This document shows positions 1 to 9,073 of a stretch of DNA of 32,625 nt, piece after piece. The translations under genes were made by a program, and so were the position numbers. Position 1 is the first letter of the stretch. The number at the start of each line of letters is the position of its first letter. Under the pieces are notes generated by a model. That model was not told the origin of the DNA, did not search any database, and saw only the letters and a list, made by a program, of their open reading frames with translations. Origin of the DNA: a bacterium (GTDB lineage Bacteria; Planctomycetota; SZUA-567); contig QKHZ01000160.1 of the NCBI GenBank assembly GCA_003249795.1, positions 1 to 32,625 of the forward strand, given 5' to 3'.

Positions 1-1
1 G

Positions 2-2260
2 GTCATGTACCGCCTGACCCGCTACCGCCAGCACAACCTGCCGATCGACAGCCCCGGTTTTTATGTTTATATCAAAAGTGAAAACGGCGCCGTGTGGAGT
101 CCGGGCTTCAGGCCGTGCGAGGTCAAGCTGGATTCGTGGCAGGCTGTGCACCAACCGGGAGTGACCTCGTTCCACGCTGAATATGACGGCGTAAAAGCGG
201 CACTGACCTTTTTAGTCAGCCAGACCGATGACGTGCTGATCTGGAAACTGGATCTGAACTCCACGGACGGACGTGCGCGGAAACTCGACGTGTACGCCTA
301 CACCGAGTTCTCGCAACTCAGCTGGAAAAACGAAGACCTGTACGGCTATTACGACCGGCTGCAGCTGAAAACATGGTACGATGAAAACGCGTCCTGCATC
401 AACTACCTGTTCCACTCCGGAAATTATCCGGCCGGACACGAAGTGCCGCTGGCGTTCTTTGCCGGTAGCGAGCCGGTCGTGTCATACTCAGGCAACCGCA
501 ATACGTTTATCGGCAATTACGGCAGCGAGGCGATGCCCAAAGGCGTGTGTGCAGACCGTCTCTTGAACGATACCATCTCCTGCGGAGAACCTGCCGCGGC
601 GCTTCATAACCAAGTCGTACTAAACGCGGACGGAAGCACAAAAGAGCTTTGCTTCTATCTCGGCGCGCAACAGGACCCGATCAATAATCTGGAAGAATGC
701 GAAAACAGCCGCAACGCCGTCCTCGACAAACTCCGCTGCGCAGGCGAAACATCGCGCCAGTTGTCGAAGGTGCAGCAGTGGTGGGAACACCACCTGTCGG
801 CGCTGCAGTGCGAAATCCCCGACGCCGCGGGCATGCGGCAGATCAACACCTTCAGCGTCATGAACTCGGTCGTCACCGGACGCTACTCGCGCTCGCTCAA
901 TATCGACGCTCCCGGCGTGCGCGGCGTCGGCTTTCGCGACACCTGCCAGGACATGCTTGCCATCTGCTACCGCGATCCGGCATGGGCAATCGATACGCTG
1001 AAATTTTTGATGAGCCTGCAATACGCGGACGGACATGCACTGCACATGGCATACCGGCACGAGTGGTTTGAACCGGCGACGTCGGTACACTGCGACGACC
1101 ACCTGTGGCTGGTCTATCTCGTATACGCGATCCTTGCCGAGACCGGCGACCTGTCGCTACTTGAAGAACCAGTGCCCTACTACGGCGAAGAAAAGCAGAC
1201 AGCGACGGTATGGCAACATCTGCAGAAAGCACTCGACTTCACTAGCGGCAACCTCGGCCGCCACGGCCTGCCGATTATCCTGCGCAGCGACTGGAACGAC
1301 ATTATCGGCAAGTTCAACCAACGCGGGGAAGGTGAATCCGTCTTCGCAGGACAGCAGTATGTCTATGCACTGCGCCAGATGATCGAACTCGCGCAGGCAA
1401 CCGGACGTGATGCGTCCGAACTTCAGAGCCGCCTTGCAACAATGGAAAAGGCGATCCTTGAGAACGCGTGGGACGGAAAATGGTGGCGGCGCGCCTTTGA
1501 CGACAACGGCGATGCTGTCGGCTCGGACAAATGCAAGTTCGGCAAAATCTTTCTAAACACACAGAGCTGGGCCCTCATCAGCGCAACCGGCACGACTGAG
1601 CAGAACACGCAGGCGATGCAGTCGGCAGAAGCACAGCTGGCGACCGACATCGGCCTGAAGCTGCTCAACCCGAGCTTTGCCGGCTGGAACTCGGAAGAAG
1701 GAAAAACGCCTGTCGGCTACGGCGCAGGCTGCGGAGAAAACGGTGCGATCTTCTGCCACTCCAACACGTGGGCTGTCATCGCACAGGCGCTACTCGGTAA
1801 TGGCGAGAAGGCGTGGAAATATTTTTCACAACTGATTCCGCACAACATCATCAGCAAGATCGGAATTGACTGCTATAAGGCGGAGCCGTATGCATGGGTC
1901 AGCAATATCGTCGGCCCCGAGAACACGCAGTTCGGATGGGGCAACGTCAGCCAGATCAGCGGAACCGCCCCGTGGATGGACGTTGCCGCAACGCAGTATA
2001 TCCTCGGCATCCGCCCGCAACTGGACGGACTGCTGATCAGCCCGTGCGCGCCTGAACAATGGACCGAATTCAGCATCCGCCGCCGGTACCGCGGTTGCGA
2101 CCTGCAGATCAAGATCAAACAGTCCGGAAATGGCGGCACGGTCAAAACGTTCACCATTGACGGAAAACCCGCAGCCCTTGACAGTAACGGCAAAGCGAAA
2201 GTTCCGGCTGAGCTGACACACAACGCGACGAAGCTTGTGATTGACATTGCACTCGGCTAA
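2..2260 (+). CDS. GH94 glycoside phosphorylase (cellobiose/chitobiose phosphorylase-like), 5' truncated by window edge
   Basis: GH94 enzymes reversibly phosphorolyse beta-linked disaccharides or oligosaccharides to a sugar 1-phosphate plus a shortened sugar, in the cytosol. The open frame runs off the left edge. The first visible residues (YRLTRYRQHN) match a block that lies several dozen residues inside family members, so the ATG at 5 is probably internal. Visible family blocks are VWSPGF near residue 31, GFRDTCQDML near 308, and the general-acid region RSDWND with Asp429 and Asp432 (numbered from the ATG at 5). Further blocks are HSNTWAVIAQALLGNG near 590 and GTAPWMDVAATQYILGIRP before the C-terminal sandwich. 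No signal peptide can be judged because the start is missing. Cellobiose, diacetylchitobiose or another disaccharide could be the substrate; sequence reading alone does not decide. The gene converges on the PilZ gene. Confidence 0.9.
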   Translation, partial: VMYRLTRYRQHNLPIDSPGFYVYIKSENGAVWSPGFRPCEVKLDSWQAVHQPGVTSFHAEYDGVKAALTFLVSQTDDVLIWKLDLNSTDGRARKLDVYAYTEFSQLSWKNEDLYGYYDRLQLKTWYDENASCINYLFHSGNYPAGHEVPLAFFAGSEPVVSYSGNRNTFIGNYGSEAMPKGVCADRLLNDTISCGEPAAALHNQVVLNADGSTKELCFYLGAQQDPINNLEECENSRNAVLDKLRCAGETSRQLSKVQQWWEHHLSALQCEIPDAAGMRQINTFSVMNSVVTGRYSRSLNIDAPGVRGVGFRDTCQDMLAICYRDPAWAIDTLKFLMSLQYADGHALHMAYRHEWFEPATSVHCDDHLWLVYLVYAILAETGDLSLLEEPVPYYGEEKQTATVWQHLQKALDFTSGNLGRHGLPIILRSDWNDIIGKFNQRGEGESVFAGQQYVYALRQMIELAQATGRDASELQSRLATMEKAILENAWDGKWWRRAFDDNGDAVGSDKCKFGKIFLNTQSWALISATGTTEQNTQAMQSAEAQLATDIGLKLLNPSFAGWNSEEGKTPVGYGAGCGENGAIFCHSNTWAVIAQALLGNGEKAWKYFSQLIPHNIISKIGIDCYKAEPYAWVSNIVGPENTQFGWGNVSQISGTAPWMDVAATQYILGIRPQLDGLLISPCAPEQWTEFSIRRRYRGCDLQIKIKQSGNGGTVKTFTIDGKPAALDSNGKAKVPAELTHNATKLVIDIALG

Positions 2261-2323
2261 TCGCCTCCGCGAATGTCATCCGCGACCAGCGGACAGTTCA
2301 AAGGGCATCAAACGCACGCTACA

Positions 2324-2356
2324 AAAAAATCCCTCGCGCACAACGAGGGATTTTTC
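2324..2356. terminator. Bidirectional intrinsic terminator between GH94 and PilZ genes
   Basis: A perfect 12-bp stem (AAAAATCCCTCG at 2325-2336 pairing with 2344-2355) encloses a 7-nt loop. It has an A-run on the left and a T-run on the right, so it can stop transcription from both sides. It sits between two convergent genes, where such an element is expected. Confidence 0.85.
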
Positions 2357-2452
2357 CTTCATAAATTCAGATTGATCTGCCCGGTTTACCCTCTCTTTGT
2401 TACAAACTGGATTTGCCAGAACAAAAACGAGCATCACTGGAAACGAAATGGA

Positions 2453-2830
2453 TCAGTCGGAAGCGCTGGATGACTTTTCCGTCACCGCCCGCATCCGTCC
2501 GCTTTCCTGCTGCTTCTTCTCCATCAGCAGATTGATGTAACGACGCAATGCGATTTTGTTCGGCGCCGTCACCTTGATAAACTCGACGCCGATGCCCTTG
2601 GGATGGTCGCGGTTGACCCACCGCACCACCGCCTCCACCTCCACATGCTGCTCGCCACCGGGAAGGACAATCTCAAAATCAACCGTCTGGTTGACCGAAA
2701 ATGACATATTTGTTTCGATAAACGCACCGCCAAAGGAGATGTTCTGCGTCTGCGCCTCTTCACTGGTTCCCCGGCGGAAATGGCTGATCAGCTGCGCCGG
2801 AATCCGGCGGTATTTACGGTTTTGACTCAT
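2453..2830 (-). CDS. Single-domain PilZ protein (probable c-di-GMP receptor)
   Basis: This 125-residue protein is essentially one PilZ domain, the common cyclic-di-GMP receptor fold. The N-terminal basic motif is RKYRR (residues 5-9) and the second binding motif is NISFGG (near 30-35), matching the RxxxR and (D/N)xSxxG signatures. Later beta strands include VEVEAVVRWVN and the segment GIGVEFI. The C-terminus is a charged helix and a Ser-rich tail. A GAGGA ribosome-binding site precedes the ATG at 2830. No diguanylate cyclase or motility gene is adjacent, so the output is unknown; it could act on polysaccharide export, pili or a partner elsewhere. A -10-like TATACT lies on the minus strand at 2860-2855. 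Confidence 0.88.
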   Translation of the reverse strand: MSQNRKYRRIPAQLISHFRRGTSEEAQTQNISFGGAFIETNMSFSVNQTVDFEIVLPGGEQHVEVEAVVRWVNRDHPKGIGVEFIKVTAPNKIALRRYINLLMEKKQQESGRMRAVTEKSSSASD

Positions 2831-2882
2831 GCTGTCCTCGCTTGCTCAGCCGCCAGTATAACGGAACAAGAGTGGACAACGA

Positions 2883-2894
2883 AACAAATTTGTT
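2883..2894. promoter_or_regulatory. 12-bp perfect palindrome upstream of the PilZ gene
   Basis: AACAAATTTGTT is a perfect palindrome about 23 bp upstream of a -10-like TATACT (minus strand, 2860-2855) of the PilZ gene. It is followed on the plus strand by an A-run. It could be an operator or part of a weak terminator for the upstream deacetylase gene. No binding protein can be named. Confidence 0.3.
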
Positions 2895-2921
2895 AAAAAA
2901 GGTACATTGATTTAAAAATAA

Positions 2922-3809
2922 TTACAACTGCGAAAAATTGATCAACTCGATCCCAGACTGCTCAAACGCCGCCTTTACAGCGTCCGAACAAAGTGCGGAA
3001 AGCTCAAGCTCACGGTTCTCCTGAATCCAGCTTGTCCCGATCAACGGACGCAGCGCCTGCATTTCTTTTTCATCATAAATCCCCGGATGAGTCATCAGCT
3101 CCGAGGTTCCGGCTGGAAGGGATTTGGCAAGCGCAAGAAGAAACGGTTCACTGATCTGCCCGATATGGGTTTGTCCGAAAAAGTAGTCGGGCTTGGGAAT
3201 ATCCCTGAATTTCCCGTGCCGCAGCGTCACATACGTCCGCAATTTCGCCGAAGCGACAACGGCAGAAAACCCCGCCCACGGCAACGTCAGCACCGCCCGC
3301 CAGACCGGCTCGTTCAAACTGCGCACCGGAATCCGGTACTCCTGCCCAAGCCGACAGCAAAGCCGGTACAACGGCTTCCAGACCGCGTGATGTTTTTCAA
3401 AGTCCAGATGCGTCGGCGTGATCCCTGCCTGCAGAACCTTCTCAATCTGCGCGCGATACTCGACCTCGGCCTGACGCAGGATTTCAGGATTCTTGACCGC
3501 ACTCCCAAGCGCCGACACGGAATGACAAAACTGCCCGATATCGCCAAGCAGCTTAGCAACGGCAGCCGCATCGGAAACAGGCAGCCCCCGGACAATGTTC
3601 AAATGAACCCCGACGCCAAGAGACGGATTCTCACGCGCAACCCGTACGCCTTCGTCAAAACCTGGGCAGTTTGCCATTAACGTCGCGGAAGTCAGGATGC
3701 CGCTACGGTGTGCAGTCTCGATGCCGCGGCTGACACAGACAGAAAGACCCAGATCGTCTGCGTTGACAATCAGGCGGCGTTTGAAAGAATGGTTAGCGGT
3801 AGTTTTCAT
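2922..3809 (-). CDS. ChbG/HpnK (YdjC) family carbohydrate deacetylase
   Basis: YdjC-family enzymes are metal-dependent deacetylases that remove N-acetyl groups from amino sugars, either chitooligosaccharides (ChbG) or GlcNAc-bearing lipids (HpnK). The metal and catalytic signatures are NADDLG (residues 16-21), GVHLN with His69, a THLDFEKHH block, and MTHPG with His241 near the C-terminus. I place the start at the ATG at 3809, giving 295 aa. The open frame continues 40 codons upstream, but that stretch lies inside the preceding glycosyltransferase gene and does not resemble the family. The two genes overlap by 17 bp, indicating translational coupling. The pair suggests that a GlcNAc-type sugar is transferred to an acceptor and then deacetylated. 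No signal peptide is visible. Confidence 0.85.
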   Translation of the reverse strand: MKTTANHSFKRRLIVNADDLGLSVCVSRGIETAHRSGILTSATLMANCPGFDEGVRVARENPSLGVGVHLNIVRGLPVSDAAAVAKLLGDIGQFCHSVSALGSAVKNPEILRQAEVEYRAQIEKVLQAGITPTHLDFEKHHAVWKPLYRLCCRLGQEYRIPVRSLNEPVWRAVLTLPWAGFSAVVASAKLRTYVTLRHGKFRDIPKPDYFFGQTHIGQISEPFLLALAKSLPAGTSELMTHPGIYDEKEMQALRPLIGTSWIQENRELELSALCSDAVKAAFEQSGIELINFSQL

Positions 3810-4647
3810 AAGAACGGTCGGCGACTTTCTCACGCGCACCACGGCTGAGATCACCGTGATTGCGGTTCCACTCCAGCATCTGCTTGATAATCCCCGTCTT
3901 TTCAAACCGGCGGATCGAGGTATAGGCATATACGTTCGGGGTCCACTTCACCTGAGCGCCCAGCGCCCGCGCCCGAAGGATAAAGTCAGTGACCGTGCCC
4001 TGAGGAAGGTTTTCGTCAAACCCGCCGATTTTGTCAAACAAGGTACGGTGCACACCCGTCGACGGCGCAGGGGGCGACACTTTTTTCAAACGGCAGACAA
4101 GATTGGCCACATGAAACGCCCAGCGCACAACCACCCCGCCGCGGTCAGCCTTGCCGCCGAGAACGGCAAGCGCCATCGGATCGTCGACAATCTCCATAAC
4201 CTGCCGCATAATCGTATCAGGCGTCAGCATCGTATCCGCATCAATGAAAAACAGGATCTGCCCCGTCGCCGCTTTTGCACCGAGATTGCGGCCAAATGAG
4301 ATCCCGGATTTTTCGCTTTCGACAATCGTCACGCCTTCGACGGTTGCAGCCACCGCGCGGGTATTGTCGGTACAACCGTTTAACGCGACGATAACCTCAG
4401 GCTGAGGCCCCGGGTAGATCTGCCCTCGCACCGAGTGCAAAGTCGGGGCGATATATTTTTCCTCATTATGCGCGGGGATGATGACCGATACCGTCGGCCA
4501 GCTCACGCCGGGACGGAAAAACAACGCCTCACGGCGCAGCCAGATCACCTTGCCGACCGCCCAGACAGCAGCCAGCAAAAGAACAATAACCACACACCCC
4601 CAGCCAAGGATTCCGGCCCGGGCAATCACAGTCGACAGTTCATCCAT
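3793..4647 (-). CDS. Membrane-anchored family 2 glycosyltransferase
   Basis: The protein has 284 residues. An N-terminal transmembrane helix (about residues 11-33) precedes a GT-A domain starting SVIIPAHNEE. The metal-binding DxD is Asp136-Ala-Asp138 in FIDADT. A downstream acidic segment (GTVTDFILRARALGA) occupies the place of the ED catalytic motif. Family 2 enzymes move a sugar from a nucleotide sugar to a lipid or glycan on the cytoplasmic face. The stop codon overlaps the start of the ChbG/HpnK-type deacetylase, so both are probably made together. This resembles the HpnI/HpnK logic of hopanoid glycolipids, but no other hopanoid gene is visible. A good Shine-Dalgarno (AGGGGAAT) precedes the ATG. 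Donor and acceptor are unknown. Confidence 0.85.
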   Translation of the reverse strand: MDELSTVIARAGILGWGCVVIVLLLAAVWAVGKVIWLRREALFFRPGVSWPTVSVIIPAHNEEKYIAPTLHSVRGQIYPGPQPEVIVALNGCTDNTRAVAATVEGVTIVESEKSGISFGRNLGAKAATGQILFFIDADTMLTPDTIMRQVMEIVDDPMALAVLGGKADRGGVVVRWAFHVANLVCRLKKVSPPAPSTGVHRTLFDKIGGFDENLPQGTVTDFILRARALGAQVKWTPNVYAYTSIRRFEKTGIIKQMLEWNRNHGDLSRGAREKVADRSYENYR

Positions 4648-4769
4648 ATTCGGGATTCCCCTGAAGTGTTTTAATTTTACTAATTTTCAGTCATCGGCTG
4701 ACAAATGGCATCTGCCACGCACCCATCCGGCACCGCGCAGGCATTTACCGTAATCGTCAGGATCTACCA

Positions 4770-4797
4770 ACTATAACCTCTTTTGCCCAGATTACAA
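4770..4797 (-). promoter_or_regulatory. Predicted sigma-70-type promoter for the GT2-deacetylase pair
   Basis: On the minus strand TTGTAA (4797-4792) and TATAGT (4775-4770) are separated by 16 bp, about 120 bp upstream of the glycosyltransferase start. This is read by eye from consensus resemblance only. Confidence 0.4.
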
Positions 4798-4824
4798 CAA
4801 TAACCGGTTGTTTTCGTTAACCCA

Positions 4825-4852
4825 TTGCCATTACGAGCCGTTACGGTATACT
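4825..4852 (+). promoter_or_regulatory. Predicted sigma-70-type promoter for the FHA gene
   Basis: TTGCCA (4825-4830) and TATACT (4847-4852) are separated by 16 bp. Transcription would begin near 4859 and give a leader of about 50 nt before the ATG at 4909. It lies back-to-back with the predicted promoter of the minus-strand glycosyltransferase gene. Confidence 0.5.
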
Positions 4853-4908
4853 GAACAACATACATACGTATCATGAATGGGCAAGAATGGTGCGCAGGGG
4901 AGGATCGA

Positions 4909-6669
4909 ATGGAGCTGCAATATACAATCGGCGGAGAAACCTTTACCGTCCCGCTCAGTGGCAAGGCGCTGACTATCGGCCGCAAGCCCAGTTGCGACGT
5001 GCAAGTCGAGCACCCGTCGATCAGCTCCGTCCATGTCAAAATCGAGCTCAAAGGACACGAAGTCGAACTGTGCGACCTGGGCAGTTCCAACGGAACGATT
5101 GTCGGCGGCAGCCGCCAGCAACACGCAACGCTCCGCTGCGGAGACCGCTTCCGGCTGGGCGCGATTGACTTTGTCATCACCGGCAAAGGCGGACAGTCAA
5201 ACTCGGACGAACTGCCGCGGATGTATCTGATCGCAAATCTGCAGGGCGAAGAAAAACGCTTTCCCCTGGCAAAATCGGAACTGACTGTCGGACGGAAGGA
5301 AGAGTGCGATATCGAAATCGACGACATCTCCGTCTCCGGCCACCACGTCACCCTGAACCTGACCCGCGACGGACTCAACTTTACCGATCTGGGCAGCGCG
5401 AACGGAACGTTCCTTAATGGCGAGAAAAAAAACTCAGGCATCGCTCATCACGGCGACCGACTGCGTATCGGCAAGATCGAACTCCGGGTCTACTCAGGCG
5501 GCGGACGCACCTCCGCACGACTGCGCTCGGGATACTCCGCAGCCCCCCGCAGCATGACACCGCTATTCCTGTTAATCCCCGACGAGGGCGGCCCGCATGT
5601 AGCCCTCAGCGCAGGACCGGCAACCGTCGGCCGCAAAGACCCGGCATCGGTAATCCTTGACGACCCGTCGATCAGCTCACAACACCTGCGGATCGAAGTC
5701 AGCCCCTCCGGCATCCGCTTTACCGACCTCGACAGCGCCAACGGCACCTACCTGAATGACAACCGGGTCTTCCGCGGTGTGCTGCAACCCGGCGACAGCC
5801 TGCGGCTCGGACGACTTCGCTTTACCATCGCTCAAGCCACAGACGCAGCCCTCAAGGCAGGTTCAGCAAAACCAAAACCGTCGGCAATGGCGATGGTGGG
5901 GATTGCCGCAGCCGCTGCTGCGATCGTCTTCATCATCGGCGGCGCGTTTTTATTCCTGCCCTCAGGATCAAAAAAGCCGTCGACAAAGCCGGACGCATCA
6001 TCCGGTGCGACATCGGGATCGTCCCAGGTCATGGACGAGGAAGCGGCAAAGCTGCAGGCGTTTTTAGCCCAGCAGAAAAAAGAATCAGATCAGGAAGCTG
6101 CGCATAAAAAGCAACAGGAAGAAGCGCGCCGCCTTGCCGAGCAGTCAAGAAAAGCAGCCGAGGCAGCCAAACAGCAACAGGCGCAGAAGGCCGCAGCACA
6201 AACGAAGACAACACAGCAACAACCAACAAAACCGGCAACGACGCCGGCGACCAAACCTGCTGCAACACCGGCAGCGAAAACGACGCCGGCACAAACGACC
6301 ACCAAGCCTGCACAGCCCTCGGCAACGCCAAAAACAGAACCGGCCAAGCCTGCGAGTACAACAACGGCTAAGCCTGCCGCTAAGCCAGTTGTCCAACCCG
6401 CGCCGAAGCCAGCCGTTGACCCGACGGTTGCGCTCAAAAGCGAAGCAGCCAAATCCATGCAGACGGCCGCGCCGCTGATCGCATCGCTTGCGACGGAAAT
6501 GGATCAGGTCGCCGCAACAGAGCTTTCACAAAAAGCAACGGAGGCACTGCAAAAAGCGGGCGAAAACTATCGCAAGGTTCTGGAACTGAAACCGGAGGAC
6601 AAAGAAGCCAAAGAAAAGCTGGAAGAGATTGAGGCCAGCCTCTTCTGGTGTCAGCGTCTTCCGCAATAA
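4909..6669 (+). CDS. Triple-FHA membrane protein with C-terminal helical/TPR-like segment
   Basis: FHA domains bind phosphothreonine peptides. Three copies occur in series at about residues 1-95, 105-205 and 216-315. Each carries the signature of GR near the first strand, an S/H pair, and D-L-x-S-x-NGT (LGSSNGT, LGSANGT, LDSANGT). One transmembrane helix follows (about 326-350). A basic Ala/Gln/Lys-rich segment and a long Pro/Ala/Thr/Lys-rich linker come next, then a helical C-terminus (about 505-586) with a TPR-like KVLELKPEDKEAKEKLEEIE stretch. The start is the ATG at 4909 (586 aa) because GGGGAGG lies 5 nt upstream; the longer frame from 4873 lacks such a site. The topology would put the FHA domains in the cytosol and the linker outside. 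No Ser/Thr kinase or phosphatase is adjacent. Confidence 0.88.
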   Translation: MELQYTIGGETFTVPLSGKALTIGRKPSCDVQVEHPSISSVHVKIELKGHEVELCDLGSSNGTIVGGSRQQHATLRCGDRFRLGAIDFVITGKGGQSNSDELPRMYLIANLQGEEKRFPLAKSELTVGRKEECDIEIDDISVSGHHVTLNLTRDGLNFTDLGSANGTFLNGEKKNSGIAHHGDRLRIGKIELRVYSGGGRTSARLRSGYSAAPRSMTPLFLLIPDEGGPHVALSAGPATVGRKDPASVILDDPSISSQHLRIEVSPSGIRFTDLDSANGTYLNDNRVFRGVLQPGDSLRLGRLRFTIAQATDAALKAGSAKPKPSAMAMVGIAAAAAAIVFIIGGAFLFLPSGSKKPSTKPDASSGATSGSSQVMDEEAAKLQAFLAQQKKESDQEAAHKKQQEEARRLAEQSRKAAEAAKQQQAQKAAAQTKTTQQQPTKPATTPATKPAATPAAKTTPAQTTTKPAQPSATPKTEPAKPASTTTAKPAAKPVVQPAPKPAVDPTVALKSEAAKSMQTAAPLIASLATEMDQVAATELSQKATEALQKAGENYRKVLELKPEDKEAKEKLEEIEASLFWCQRLPQ

Positions 6670-6729
6670 CAAAAATATCCGGCGCCGGTCACGACGGCGA
6701 TGGCACATTGATCTACGCGCATCGCAAAA

Positions 6730-8829
6730 CTATTCCTGCAGCCACAGAATCGACGTGACGCCGCGCGGATAATATTTGCTGCCGTGCGCCACACCGCTGC
6801 GCATCTGGTCGCTCCACGCCCAGTACAGGTTTTCCTCTTTTTTCAGCCACGCCGCATGCGCACGGTCGGCAGACTCTTTCGTTTCTTTTGCAGAGAAACC
6901 GAGGATTTTGCGCGCAACAAACTGGCAAAGATAAATCTTCGACAGCCACGAGTTATCCGCACTGCTGGAGAGCTTCCACCCGCCACCCGGGTACAAACAC
7001 GCGCCTTCACACAGAACCGTTTTCAGATGCGTTTTTAATACACGGATCAAGTCGCCATACGTCCCGCGCTCCGACAGCACCGACTGCATCTTCAGCACAT
7101 ACGGAAAGACCAGTCCTTCGATCGCCGGAATGATTTTCGAATCGCACTTTTCTCCCAGAATCGCGGGAATAAAGCCGGCCGGATTCATGTGCGATACAAT
7201 CGTCGCGGCCGCACGTGCCGCCTGCTTTTCCGCATCCGCGGCATGCGACGGCAAACGGTTTGCACGAAAGATCTCCGCCATCGCCACATACGCCGCCCAA
7301 CTCTTTACCGCCAGATAAACGTTGTTGCGGGCCTGACCCAGCGACCGGTCAAGGCTGTCGTAGGTCGTAATCTCCGCGCCGTTCAGCGTCCGCGAGCTGT
7401 CAAGCCCCATGACGCCGTTACGCTGAGAATCCTTCGGATGGTCACGCCGCATCATCGAGACAAGGCACTTTTGAAAAACAGGAAGGTTCTTTTTCAGCCA
7501 CCGTTTATCCTTCGCCAGCTTTGCATAAACAGCCGCGCACAAGACCCAGTTCACCAACTGCTCGTGCGTCATATGGGAAAAACATCCGGACAGATTATAC
7601 AGTTCATACGTCGAATACCCCGCACGCGAAATCCGGTTGCTGCGTCCCATATCGTGCGTGAAGCTGATGCCGCCGGGGTGGACATTCCCGCCTCCGGGAA
7701 CGTGCAGCTTGTCCGTATAGCTGTAGCGGCGTGTGAACCAATCCAACTCGTTACGAACCGTCCACGGGTTCATCTTCATTTCATAAAACAGTTGGTCGAC
7801 GGTCAGGTCGAAGGTGTTCATCATCCGGTACTCACCTTCGTTGACAACCCAGAAGGGTTTGCCATCCCAATCGAGCAGTTGCGTTGAGCCGTAGTAACTC
7901 CGGATCGCGTGGATCATCTGGAATTTCTGATCATCGCTGAGGCGGGCGCGGCTGACAAGTGCATTTGCATGTTCCGCCCGTTTTTTCAGCGCGGTAAAAT
8001 TGTCCATACCGAAGCGCGCAACCGACGCGAGGGTTTTGAAATAGCGCGAGTACAAGTACGACATCCCTACGCCGGAGGTAACCACGCCGCCACGGTACAA
8101 TGCAATCACAAACCGCGCAGTAACTTTTTTTCCCGCCGCAACCGGAACTAGAAGCGCAACCGTATCACCAAGTCCAAACGTGAGGTTTTCCGGCGTTTTT
8201 TCAACTAGGATATCATTGATCGAAAAGCCCTGCCCAGCCACAGCGTCCGTTGCGTCTGTCACAAGCGCGACGGAGTTGCCTTGCCCCGCGCCTTTCATGG
8301 AGCCGGACAACTCATCCAAAATTCGCGCCGAATCCGCTTCGATTCCACCTGAAGCCTGAAACCCGAAGAACGCGGTTCGCGGCGTTTTTCCTGCGCGATT
8401 ATCCACCGTCAGTTCCGCCAACACACACGGACAGTACGCTGCTTTCAACTCCGCCACAGTCGCTTTATCCGGTTCCGGCGCTGCGGCAACAGGCGAATAA
8501 ATTTTAAACACCAGATCGTCTACCGACCACGTATCGGTGCCGAGTTGATAGTCGCGCTGGATTTTATTTTCCGCGTATGACGAAATTGCGTTCTGCGATT
8601 TCTTTTTGTCGGCAGCGTGGTCGTAGCGCGAGGCGGCGCTTTCGGATTCCACATAAAACGGCAGCGCCTTGAACTTGCCCGGAGTCTTTGTCTCTACGCC
8701 AATGTAAACGGATTGATCGGCAGGACGCCCCAGCTCCACGCCAAAGCCACCGCTTCGGCCGCGACATCCCAAAGTGAAACTTGCATGCGCACCAATCGGT
8801 GAATGAAACGCGTTATAAAAAATCGTCAT
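6730..8829 (-). CDS. GH52 beta-xylosidase
   Basis: GH52 enzymes are retaining beta-xylosidases that release xylose from xylobiose and short xylooligosaccharides. The 699-residue length matches the family (about 700). From memory of the Geobacillus enzyme, colinear blocks run from the N-terminus (NAFHSPIGAHASFTLG) to the C-terminus (GSKYYPRGVTSILWL). The family nucleophile Glu335 corresponds to Glu331 in VVNEGEYRMMNT, and the acid/base Asp495 to Asp491 in TYDSLDRSLGQARNN. Both are present with the same offset of four. There is no signal peptide, so it is cytosolic and needs imported xylooligosaccharides. A CAGGAG ribosome-binding site precedes the ATG. No xylan transporter or regulator is adjacent; it stands alone, convergent with the FHA gene. 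Confidence 0.95.
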   Translation of the reverse strand: MTIFYNAFHSPIGAHASFTLGCRGRSGGFGVELGRPADQSVYIGVETKTPGKFKALPFYVESESAASRYDHAADKKKSQNAISSYAENKIQRDYQLGTDTWSVDDLVFKIYSPVAAAPEPDKATVAELKAAYCPCVLAELTVDNRAGKTPRTAFFGFQASGGIEADSARILDELSGSMKGAGQGNSVALVTDATDAVAGQGFSINDILVEKTPENLTFGLGDTVALLVPVAAGKKVTARFVIALYRGGVVTSGVGMSYLYSRYFKTLASVARFGMDNFTALKKRAEHANALVSRARLSDDQKFQMIHAIRSYYGSTQLLDWDGKPFWVVNEGEYRMMNTFDLTVDQLFYEMKMNPWTVRNELDWFTRRYSYTDKLHVPGGGNVHPGGISFTHDMGRSNRISRAGYSTYELYNLSGCFSHMTHEQLVNWVLCAAVYAKLAKDKRWLKKNLPVFQKCLVSMMRRDHPKDSQRNGVMGLDSSRTLNGAEITTYDSLDRSLGQARNNVYLAVKSWAAYVAMAEIFRANRLPSHAADAEKQAARAAATIVSHMNPAGFIPAILGEKCDSKIIPAIEGLVFPYVLKMQSVLSERGTYGDLIRVLKTHLKTVLCEGACLYPGGGWKLSSSADNSWLSKIYLCQFVARKILGFSAKETKESADRAHAAWLKKEENLYWAWSDQMRSGVAHGSKYYPRGVTSILWLQE

Positions 8830-9000
8830 GACATTGCTCCTGCGAAATCAAGTTTGGACGGATCGGTCTCACGCATAATTCTTTGGCCACGTCATTATTA
8901 TGAACCGTGTTTTCATTCCCGCCAAAATGAAAAACATACCGCCGCCCGACCACTCCATACACTTGACCAAATCGTCCATATCCGCACAAATCCATGTGAT

Positions 9001-9028
9001 AAAAAAACGGCCAGCAAACGCTGACCGT
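9001..9028 (-). terminator. Intrinsic terminator after the flavoprotein gene
   Basis: On the minus strand a 9-bp stem (ACGGTCAGC / GCTGGCCGT, one G-U pair) with a short loop is followed directly by seven T. It lies about 45 bp beyond the stop of the geranylgeranyl-reductase-family gene and separates it from the GH52 gene. Confidence 0.8.
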
Positions 9029-9073
9029 ATTCGTGAATTTTATAAATTTGATTTTCAGGAAGAGGCGAAATGG

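Noticed and set aside
2273-2473. 66-codon plus frame after the GH94 gene
   Set aside because: It spans the bidirectional terminator and enters the PilZ gene on the other strand.
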